A stretch of DNA of 64,000 nucleotides, from NCBI GenBank assembly GCA_019671005.1, contig JAGYYJ010001357.1, positions 1 through 64,000 of the forward strand, given 5' to 3'. Shown one piece after another: positions 11,322-18,234 of the stretch. This stretch comes from Hibiscus mutabilis. Its lineage: Eukaryota > Streptophyta > Magnoliopsida > Malvales > Malvaceae. The notes under the pieces were generated by a model, which did not search any database, was not told where the DNA came from, and saw only the letters and a list, made by a program, of their open reading frames with translations. Every line of letters begins with the position of its first letter. Within the stretch, counting starts at the first letter, position 1. Position numbers and translations under genes: made by a program.

Positions 11322-11515
11322 TTCTAGAATATTCTATAATCTTCTATCGTATTCTAGGAGCTTCTAGAATATTCTAGAGACTTCCTCAACATTCTAAAAC
11401 CTTCTAGCATATTCTAGATCTTTCTAGAATGTTCCAGAACCTTCTTGAATCTTCTAGAGCCTTCTAGAATCTTCTAGTGCCTTCCATGGTTTTTTAGAAC
11501 ATTCCAAAGTGTTCT
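11322..11515. promoter_or_regulatory. Heat-shock-element-like decamer array, 3' LTR
   Basis: Twenty consecutive 10-bp units derived from cTTCTAGAAt. TTC recurs exactly every 10 bp in 19 of the 20 units, and GAA sits 5 bp after TTC in seven. From 11422 to 11434+20 the pattern TTCnnGAA repeats in perfect 5-bp register for seven alternating pentamers, continuing with one mismatch to 11474. Alternating nGAAn/nTTCn pentamers are the binding site of heat-shock transcription factor trimers (established). The array lies about 155-350 bp upstream of the LTR TATA box in the direction of transcription. Heat responsiveness is inferred. Confidence 0.75.
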
Positions 11516-11631
11516 AGATTATTGTGTAGAGTTCCAAAACTTCCTTTAATGCCCTAGAATTTTCCACCAATATCTTTATTCTTCCAAGAAAAGTCTAAAA
11601 TTTAGTTGATTTAATTTTTTGGCTTATGACA

Positions 11632-11644
11632 TTCTCCCCCACCT
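11632..11644 (-). other. Polypurine tract
   Basis: AGGTGGGGGAGAA on the minus strand directly before the 3' LTR TG: the plus-strand DNA primer site. Confidence 0.85.
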
Positions 11645-11715
11645 AATTGGGCAATGTCCTCGTCGCTTATTCCTAATATGACCGAATCTTATCTTCATAG
11701 TTCCATAAGGATAAC

Positions 11716-11937
11716 TTATGTTCCCAAGTTGACTGCCTCAGACAAACCTTTCCAACGTACCAAGTATTCAATGTAGCTTAGATGACTCTCTAGTCTCAAA
11801 ATTACTCGATACGCGATAATCTCATCTACATTATGGTCATGAGTAGTAGTGACCGCGGTAGGAACCCTTTTTGATTCACCCCTACTTGGATCTTCTTCAT
11901 CAGCATGATATGGTTTTAAAAAGCTTACATGAAACAC
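11716..11937 (-). pseudogene. Integrase C-terminus with chromodomain
   Basis: 73 codons beginning MFHVSFLKPYHADEEDPSRG, the conserved end of Gypsy integrase, followed by a chromodomain (VDEIIAYRVI, then YIEYLVRWKGLSE). The frame diverges before the final acidic and Trp-rich part of the domain. Chromodomains of chromoviruses direct integration to modified chromatin. Confidence 0.8.
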
Positions 11938-12605
11938 GGGATGAACCTCGTGGTGAGATAGTAAAGTGATGCGGTAAGTGAGCTTCCGATCCTTTTCTCC
12001 ACAGGAAACGGTCCCTCGTACCTCCTAAGTAGTCCTATGTGTGCTTTACAATAATTTCGGATGGTATGTGGAAGTAACTTCACCATGACTAAATCTTCCT
12101 CCTCATACTCCACATGTCTTCTTTTTGTAGTAGCCCATTTTTTCATTCTTTTTATTGCCTTTGCCAAGCATGTCTTTGTTAATTCGGACTTTTCTTGCCA
12201 TCCCTTGGCAAATAGAAAGGCACCATGACTTTTTCCTGCATAAGAAGTTACCGTAGTGTGGGAAGCTAAGGGTTGCTGACCTGTTGCTAACTCAAATGGA
12301 CTAGCTCCCGTTGACTTGCTCCGCTGTAGGTTGTACGAAAATTGGGCAATATCAAGTAACTTTACCCAATCTTTTTGGTTGGCACTCCTTAATTCCTCAA
12401 GCTCGGAAGGTGCCATACGGTAAGGTACCGCGGCAGGGGGTCTTGCTCCAGGCTCAAACTCAATAACATGATCCACCTCCCTCTTAGGCGAAAGTTTTTT
12501 CGGCAACTCCTTAGGCATGATATCTTGGTACTCTTCCAAGACCTTCTCAATATCCCTCGGTACCCCAGTCTTTCTCTCCTCGATTTCCTCTTTGATAGCC
12601 ATCAA
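11925..12605 (-). pseudogene. Fusion of RT N-terminal linker to integrase C-terminal part (internal deletion)
   Basis: An open frame of 226 codons starts with the segment leading into Ty3/Gypsy reverse transcriptase (ELPKKLSPKREVDHVIEFEP, then PYRMAPSELEELR). At about 12388 it jumps directly to the region after the integrase core (DWVKLLDIAQFSYNLQRS, SPFELATGQQP). The RT palm with its YVDD motif, RNase H and the integrase DDE core are absent, yet the junction keeps the frame. The usual span between these points is well over 1.5 kb in intact family members (family knowledge). Confidence 0.85.
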
Positions 12606-13111
12606 GAAAATAGGCTTACCTTTTTAAGCCCCTTGGAGAGTTGCATGGCCGATAATGCGGGTAATTGGCTTCCCTTTCCTCGAGATAAAGGTACTATACA
12701 CGAATGCCCTTCCTCCAATATACACATCGTGTTGGCGAAGGGCATCGGTATGGCCTTTACCTTGTCTAAGAATTCCATGCCAAGTACTATCGAATAATCA
12801 TCCACGGGAACAATAGAAAAATTTATAAGGCCAGACCACTCACCAAGGTTTACTTTGATGTTGCGAGCAGTACCAAGGATGGGCTTTGGTTGAGAGTTCA
12901 CTGCCTTTAGCCATCATTTTTCTCCAATATAGGTGATACCCAAGCGTCTTGCTTCTTCTTTCTTGATGAAGTTGTTCGTTGCTCCAGTGTCGACTAAGGC
13001 ACGTACAAGTTGTCCTCCAATCTTCACTTGTACGAACAACAATCCCTTATTTTCGGACTTAGAAACCTCAACATTGGCCTTGATGGAGTTGAGAATATGA
13101 AGAGATCTCAT
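12602..13111 (-). pseudogene. Chromovirus aspartic protease and linker to RT
   Basis: Same frame as Gag. The retropepsin core ALVDTGATNNFIKKEEARRL is present with the catalytic DTGA, followed after a TGA (12914-12916) by SIVPVDDYSIVLGMEFLDKV, typical of the protease C-terminal half. A one-base loss in an A-run near 12622 moves the downstream RT segment into another frame. The domain would process the polyprotein; it is non-functional as it stands. Confidence 0.8.
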
Positions 13112-13243
13112 ACTCGTCTCTGCTTGTTGTTGAGTAGCTTGCTATCTTTCTTCAGTTATAGCCGAGAGTTGGCTTCTTTTTGGACACTCTCGGGCCAAGT
13201 GTAGACCCTCGCAAAAGAAATACTTTAAAGTTAGGCGCTTACC

Positions 13244-14332
13244 TCATTTGTCGTCCTTTTTTCCCTTGAAAGATCCTTCCTTATGGGTTGACTTCAGGCT
13301 TCCCTCTTTGTGTGGTTTACTTCCTCCCCCACCATAGCCTTTGTTCCCGTTTTGCTTGGAGCTCTCACTTTTCTTGAATTTAGTGAGGGATTCGACAATA
13401 GCAATGGCAGAAGCGAGGTCTTGTGCACCTCTTCTCTCGATCTCTAACTTAGCCCAATTTTGTAAGCCATCACAAAAAGCGTAGAAAACCTCATTGTTGG
13501 GATAGTCGGGAATCTCCAGGAGCACTTTAGAGAATTCTTTATCATACTCTCGGATGCTCCTTTTTGGGGTAAGTCGCCTCAATTTTGCTCGGGCCTCTTT
13601 GCCTACATTCTCGGGATAGAATTGGCGTTTTAGTTTCTTCTTAAATTCTTCCCAAGTGGAAATGGTACAAACTCCCCTCTCGATCTCACCATGCCTACGA
13701 CGCCACCATAGCATCGTAGTATCTTCCAAATAAAGTGAGGCATGATCGATCTTCCTAACATCCTCCACGATATTTGTAGCTCGAAAATATTGTTCCAAGC
13801 TCCATAAGAAGTTATCTACCTCATTCGCGTTCCTAGCCCCTTTATACGCTTTGGGTTTAGGAACATCTACCCTTGAAGGAGTTAAAATTGGGACAGATGA
13901 GGTAGCTCCACCATCATGAGCTAGTGCCTTCTTAAGAAGCACTATCTCCTCCCTCATGTTTCCCAATTCCCCATTTACCTCTTTAAGCTCATCCCTTAGA
14001 GCTTTGTTCTCTTCTTTAAGGACAAGGATTTCACTAGAAAGAGAATTTGAATAAGTCTCACATTGTTGTGAACACTTATCAGTAGCCTCGTTCAGGGCTC
14101 CCAACATTTCCTCTCGGAGCTCATCGATCTTTCTATCAAGCTCCTCCAGATGGGATTTTATCTCCCTGAACTTATCCTCCCCATCGGCTACTGAAAGCTC
14201 TACCTTCATGAGCCTTGTGTCCACATCACCCATTTTTTTCCCTCCTTTGGAAGGTCCGCGAGACTTCGACCTCCTCCTTCTTTGTTCATCGCCAATAACA
14301 CTACCGGCAAGAGTGATCTCATTGTTTGGCAT
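13244..14332 (-). CDS. Chromovirus Gag
   Basis: 362 codons. Residues 1-50 are basic (RRRRSKSRGPSKGGKK). About residues 55-140 form a coiled coil rich in Glu, Lys and Leu. About residues 165-310 match the retrotransposon Gag capsid domain (NEVDNFLWSLEQYF, MLWWRRR, WEEFKKKLKRQFYP, IREYDKEF). The C-terminus is Gly/Lys/Ser-rich. The TGA at 13244-13246 is probably a mutation: the same frame continues with one CCHC-like knuckle (CEGLHLARECPKR) before a TAG and then the protease. Gag and Pro were therefore likely one polyprotein frame. Confidence 0.85.
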   Translation of the reverse strand: MPNNEITLAGSVIGDEQRRRRSKSRGPSKGGKKMGDVDTRLMKVELSVADGEDKFREIKSHLEELDRKIDELREEMLGALNEATDKCSQQCETYSNSLSSEILVLKEENKALRDELKEVNGELGNMREEIVLLKKALAHDGGATSSVPILTPSRVDVPKPKAYKGARNANEVDNFLWSLEQYFRATNIVEDVRKIDHASLYLEDTTMLWWRRRHGEIERGVCTISTWEEFKKKLKRQFYPENVGKEARAKLRRLTPKRSIREYDKEFSKVLLEIPDYPNNEVFYAFCDGLQNWAKLEIERRGAQDLASAIAIVESLTKFKKSESSKQNGNKGYGGGGSKPHKEGSLKSTHKEGSFKGKKDDK

Positions 14333-14369
14333 ACCTGCTTGATGCTAATCTTCGGTCCTCGAAACCTTC

Positions 14370-14381
14370 GCTCTGATACCA
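14370..14381 (-). other. Primer-binding site, initiator tRNA-Met
   Basis: TGGTATCAGAGC on the minus strand, two bases inside the 5' LTR. It is complementary to the 3' end of plant initiator tRNA-Met, the usual primer of Ty3/Gypsy elements, and fixes the element orientation. Confidence 0.9.
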
Positions 14382-14637
14382 AATATCACAGACTTACTCT
14401 TTCTTCTAACCCGTGCGGCATTTAGACACGCTTGAATGACTAAGTCAGCTTAAACTTCTTAAAGGTGTAAGCTAAGCGCAGTGGAAGAAGAATAAAGCAA
14501 TTATGTTTCAAGTAGGAAAGAAGAGAACTTAAGTATTGAATACTTGAAAAAAGAATTTTGTTGGCTTGGAGAATGCCTTACAAGATGTTAGGATTCTTAG
14601 CTTTCTTGGGCTACATTGCCAAATGGCCAAAGCCACC

Positions 14638-14645
14638 TATTTATA
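14638..14645 (-). promoter_or_regulatory. TATA box of the 5' LTR
   Basis: TATAAATA on the minus strand at the position equivalent to that in the 3' LTR; it would drive the genomic RNA of the element. Confidence 0.7.
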
Positions 14646-14801
14646 GCCTTCTACCTCTTCAATGGATGGTGGAGATCAATTTAATCCTACGGTTAATATT
14701 TTGATTCTAGAAAAATCTATACAACCTAGAAATATCTTACATCTCATAGAATTTTCTACATCATCCTAGAATGGTCTAGCCTTGGAAAAATCTCCATAAC
14801 C

Positions 14802-14975
14802 TTCTAGAACATTCCATAATCTTCTATCGTATTCTAGTACCTTCTAGAATATTCTAGAGACTTCCTCAACATTCTAAAACCTTCCAGCATATTCTAGATC
14901 CTTCTAGAATGTTCCAGAACCTTCTTAAATCTTCTAGTGCCTTCCATGGTTTTCTAGAACATTTTAAAGTGTTCT
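14802..14975. promoter_or_regulatory. Heat-shock-element-like decamer array, 5' LTR
   Basis: Eighteen units of the same decamer array at the matching place in the 5' LTR. The longest perfect run is TTCnnGAAnnTTCnnGAAnnTTC at 14902-14924, slightly more decayed than in the 3' LTR. Confidence 0.72.
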
Positions 14976-15090
14976 AGATTATTCTGTAGAGTTCCAAAAC
15001 TTCCTTTAATGCCCTATAATTTTTCACCAATATCTTTATTCTTCCAAGACAAGTCTAAAATTTAGTTGATTTAATTTTTGGCTTGTGACA

Positions 15091-16403
15091 ATAGGCATGG
15101 GAGGCAACATTCAAGTCGGCGTAACTGTCAATCGAGGGATAAATATGGAACTACAAAAAAAGGATTCTTTCAACGACGTTGTTGTAGAGAGAGAGAATTT
15201 GAAAAAAAGTATCCAATCCCGTGATTGAATCTCATTCGGCGTCAAGGATTGCCAGCGTGGAAAGTTGTGTTTCTTCCTACTTGAACTAAGCACGAAGGAA
15301 GGAAACATGAACTCAAGGAATAGCATAGCAGGCATGTTCATTGTTTTGAGGACTTTGCATCAGTTTCCATTAATTCAACAATGAGTAAATTAAAGGGTCT
15401 GAGAGATTACACAGTTTTATTCTAAGTTCTGCAACGAAAATTAACTTCTTGTGTCGTTCTTATGCAACTGCTGCTTCTCTATTGACATCATGCGGATTAT
15501 ATTTATAAATATTAATAATTTGTCAAAAAAAAAACCAGGTACTTACAATCTTACTTCTCGTAATGACAAGTGAAATTTTGTGCGGCAAATGAAAAGTCAA
15601 CTTCACCTTCTGTATGCATCCATGGAGTTTCATGTCATGGCCTTCCAAATTTCATTGACGGCCATGAAGTGTGGAGAATTTATTATTTATAGCGGCTGAT
15701 ATTGGGTAAAACAGTGGAAAATCAAGACACTAAATAACAAAATGAAAAGAAAATTCTTCCATTTGGTAGGCAAAAATTCCATCGCCTTCCCTTCGTCCAC
15801 TCTTCATTTTCCATGTTCCCATAATTCGTGTTTTTGATTTCCTTTTCTTTCCTCTGGAATTCATGCACTGGTGAGCGTGACGTGAGCTCCTTCTTCTCTC
15901 CTATACCCCCACCCACGCTTGTTTTTGTTTGATCATTTGCCTTAACCAGTCTTATCTATGCTTGTTTTCAGTTTTTTTTTTTCGTTAGCTGATTCTGTTT
16001 TTTTCCCTGGCGCTTTATGGGAGCAGGGGAAGCTTTCTTTGATGGGATTTGTGACATATCCTCAATGGTAAGATCATACCCTTTTGCAGAATGATATTTG
16101 TTTTTCTTCTGAACTTTAAAAGTTTTGTTTTTTTTCCTTCAATACATACTATGCATAGTTCCACCTTTCTCCTTTTGTGATATTCAGGATCTTCTGCCCC
16201 TAAACTGATATGATGCTTACTCTCTGAATACCACCCTCACGTTGTTGTCTTAAAGTTTTGTCAATTGACAACTTCTTGGTGTACAGTAGATGATGGTGGG
16301 CATTGTTATGATGCATTTTAATGGATGCTCTTAGTGATGCAAAATGGCATTATGGGTAATCTCCCCTGTGATTTATGTGTTCAATTTCAACAATTGCTTG
16401 CAG
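15091..16403. other. Spacer and probable leader of the BPC relic
   Basis: No recognisable coding segment. A pyrimidine-rich stretch at about 15840-16020 and a candidate splice donor (CAATG/GTAAG, 16068) could be the 5'-UTR exon and intron of the plus-strand BPC pseudogene that begins at 16404. Confidence 0.35.
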
Positions 16404-17102
16404 AGGCTGATGCATCAGCCTTCAGTGAAACAGATAATTGCAATATTGGTTGAAAGAGATGTAGAGCAATTCAAGAAAGGAATTTAGTGCTTTCTGAGAA
16501 AAAGGCAGCCATCGGAAAGAGAGATATGGGCATATGGCATTCTTGCAGCGCAATGCAACGATTGCTGAGCAAAGTAGTGCTATAGTGGAAGGTGATATTG
16601 CCATAGCAAATCTTCAGTATCGGGAGAACTCCTTGGCATCTAGTAATATGTCCTTTGGTCCATCAGGGTTCCAGATCTCGCGTGGGGGGTGAAGAACATG
16701 CGACATCCACAGCAAAATGTCCAGCATCTACCTAAAGGGAAATGCATTCGAGTGATGTCCTACAATGACACCTGCCACGTCTGAAGCTGCGAAGTTAAAA
16801 ACAAAGCTTCAAAACCTACTAAAAGGTGAAACGAGAGACAAGATGCAGGTGGTGGTGATGATTTCAACAAACATGTAGTGAGACAAATTCTGATTGAAAA
16901 GGTCAGGATTTGGGGTTGAATCAAGTCATTCGCCTACTCAACAAATGGGGAAATGGGGGATGGCAATTGTCATGTTGCATGACAGCAATCTCATTGTTTC
17001 CTTTGCCAGCAGCTCCGACCAAAAAGCATGCCCAAATCGGTTGCTGAAGGCCAAGATTTGTCCAATTCTGTTGATCTTAAGAACCATTGGGTCAAGCATG
17101 GT
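16404..17102 (+). pseudogene. BASIC PENTACYSTEINE (GAGA-binding) transcription factor, BPC6-like, degraded
   Basis: BPC proteins are plant-only nuclear factors that bind GAGA repeats. Scattered in all three frames are family blocks in correct order: HQPSVKQIIAILVERD, AIQERNLVLSEKKAA, MAFLQRNATIAE, AIANLQYRENSLASSNMSFG, FQISRG, HPQQNVQHLP, KASKPTK, GGGDDFNKHVV, KWGNGGWQLSCCMT, PLPAAPTKKHAQIG and LSNSVDLKNHWVKHG. Frameshifts occur after ERD, near 16530 (a short duplication), at the G-run 16683-16688, and several times later. The segment with APVCSCTG and the adjacent Cys is missing before KWGNGGW. Homology ends at KHG, just short of the family's C-terminus. Exon start is set by an AG acceptor at 16402-16403. 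Confidence 0.85.
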
Positions 17103-17562
17103 GAGGGTCATTTTTGTTGATACTCATGTTAGCATCTTTTAAGCCGTTACAGCAATGAATGAGAAATAAGTGATCTTGAAATAAGCATAGTTATTATCAG
17201 GCGAACTATACCATAGTTTCAATCCTCCGTACATGATTTTATAACTTAGTCCTTGAGGATCAACTGGTAGTTACAAAGAGGATGAAAAATGTCTCAAGTT
17301 ATGTTATTATTGCACTTGATTTAGCCATGCGTTTCATGTTTTGGTCTTTGATTCTGCTATTTGAGTACTACAATTCTGAATTCTGCTTTAAACCGATGAA
17401 GGCTGAGGCTTTTTGTTTGTCTTTTTTCCGATCACAACCCTTTCTGTAAATCCAAAATCTGATTTTATAAACTGAAAAATGTATTTCCGGAACAAAAACA
17501 AAAGAAATGAATGGAGACGTAAATTTTCGAAAATCAATCTGTCTAAAATCAAAGTTCTTCAG
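17103..17562. other. Spacer without recognised gene
   Basis: Would include the 3' flank of the minus-strand snoRNA precursor. No box C/D or H/ACA pattern was found here. Confidence 0.4.
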
Positions 17563-17646
17563 TCTGTGTCAGATAACAAGATGTCATCACAATGAAACAA
17601 ATCAGACAGGGATAACTGATTTAAAGGTTTTCTCATCATACACAGA
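17563..17646 (-). ncRNA. C/D-box snoRNA (copy C), predicted 25S rRNA guide
   Basis: 84 nt on the minus strand. A perfect 6-bp terminal stem TCTGTG/CACAGA brackets C box ATGATGA (17639-17633) and D box CTGA (17572-17569). Internal C' GTGATGA (17590-17584) and D' CTGA (17605-17602) are canonical. The guide before D' reads CAGTTATCCCTGT, complementary over 13 nt to the universally conserved ACAGGGATAACTG of 25S rRNA domain V. By the D'+5 rule the methylated base is the middle G of the GGG. The yeast counterpart region is modified by snR48 (established). The second guide before D was not assigned. Confidence 0.88.
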
Positions 17647-17730
17647 ACTGTAAGAAAACGTGCCGTTGAGTTCATAAGTTTTTCAACAAATTTATGAAAA
17701 TTACAAAGGAAAAAAAAAAGAATTCTAAGC

Positions 17731-17812
17731 TCTGCGTCAGATTTCAAAGAGATATCAGCACCTAAATCAGCCAGGGATAACTGTATATTTCATCTCTCTC
17801 ATCATCCGCAGA
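17731..17812 (-). ncRNA. C/D-box snoRNA (copy B), predicted 25S rRNA guide
   Basis: 82 nt on the minus strand with 6-bp terminal stem TCTGCG/CGCAGA, C box ATGATGA (17805-17799), D' CTGA (17770-17767) and D box CTGA (17740-17737). Its C' box is weak. The guide before D' is CAGTTATCCCTGG, matching the same 25S site as copy C over 12 nt. B and C therefore look like tandem duplicates that diverged outside the guide. Confidence 0.87.
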
Positions 17813-17826
17813 TAAAAAAAAAAAGA

Positions 17827-17918
17827 GAGGCATCAGATCTTCCTATTCAAATAAACCAATCTTGACACTCGATATGAATTATCGAGTATTCAGCGATTCG
17901 AATATTCATCATTGCCTT
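17827..17918 (-). ncRNA. C/D-box snoRNA (copy A, first in the transcript)
   Basis: About 92 nt on the minus strand. C box ATGATGA (17912-17906) and D box CTGA (17836-17833) are bracketed by a terminal stem AGGCA/TGCCT; D' CTGA is at 17893-17890. The guide before D contains AATAGGAAGA, complementary over 9-10 nt to TCTTCCTAT of 25S rRNA, which lies some 60 nt beyond the site matched by copies B and C. That target is tentative because it is short. Confidence 0.75.
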
Positions 17919-18097
17919 CGTTTTCATATAAAAGAAAGAAAAAGAAAACGGGAATGGAAAAACAAGTAATTGACGAGTAAACCAAAACTACCAAAAAAAT
18001 AAAAGAACCTTGCCGGTTGAAGGAAACCCTATGAACTGTTATAAAGTCTAAACCAAGGAGTTGAAGAGCGAAGACAGCTGACGAGGGCAAATGTGAA

Positions 18098-18234
18098 TTA
18101 GGGTTTCAGCAACGATGGTATTTCTTCGAATCCCGACCGCATTTTATAGCCGCTCCTCGATTCGTTTTGGGTGAAGACCGGAGAGTTGTATCAGTAGTAA
18201 TTTGGATATGGACTTTCTTACTTGTCATGGGCCT
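18098..18234 (-). promoter_or_regulatory. snoRNA-cluster promoter: Site II, TATA box, telo-box
   Basis: On the minus strand in order: Site II element AGGCCCAT (18234-18227), TATA box TATAAAA (18148-18142), then telo-box AAACCCTAA (18106-18098) near the expected start site. Telo-box plus Site II is the known signature of plant snoRNA and ribosomal-protein gene promoters. The first snoRNA begins about 180-200 nt downstream. Open frames here on either strand are short and not conserved-looking, so the host transcript is probably non-coding. Confidence 0.75.

Larger units (their letters stand above)
10905..11631 (-). repeat. 3' LTR of the chromovirus
   Basis: 727 bp, reading TGTCATAAGCC to CCGCGACA on the minus strand (canonical TG...CA ends). 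It is closely similar to 14384-15090 along its length. It holds a TATA box and the decamer array listed separately, and is oriented so that its promoter reads toward the H3.3 relic. Confidence 0.93.
10905..15090 (-). mobile_element. Ty3/Gypsy chromovirus with both LTRs and a large pol deletion
   Basis: A 4.2-kb element in minus orientation: 5' LTR 15090-14384, initiator-Met tRNA primer-binding site, gag, protease, an RT-integrase deletion junction, a C-terminal chromodomain, polypurine tract, 3' LTR 11631-10905. The chromodomain and gene order place it in the plant chromovirus clade. The coding part is only about 2.75 kb because most of reverse transcriptase, all of RNase H and the integrase catalytic core are missing. 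Stops and a frameshift interrupt the rest. It cannot be autonomous. A target-site duplication is not clean (left flank TAGAG, right flank ATAGG). The LTRs differ at many positions, mostly transitions, so insertion is old. Confidence 0.93.
14384..15090 (-). repeat. 5' LTR of the chromovirus
   Basis: 707 bp, beginning TGTCACAAGCC on the minus strand and ending TCTGTGATA, so the terminal CA has mutated to TA. It is 20 bp shorter than the 3' LTR; that equals two missing units in the decamer array. Confidence 0.93.

Noticed and set aside
12468..12797. 109-codon plus-strand open frame
   Set aside because: Antisense shadow of the retroelement protease/RT linker.
10905..15090. Complete autonomous retrotransposon
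   Set aside because: RT palm, RNase H and integrase core are absent and the remaining frame has several stops.
17563..17918. tRNA-like or miRNA hairpin interpretation of the 17.6-17.9 kb units
   Set aside because: Box C/D motifs with short terminal stems and rRNA complementarity explain them better than a long hairpin.
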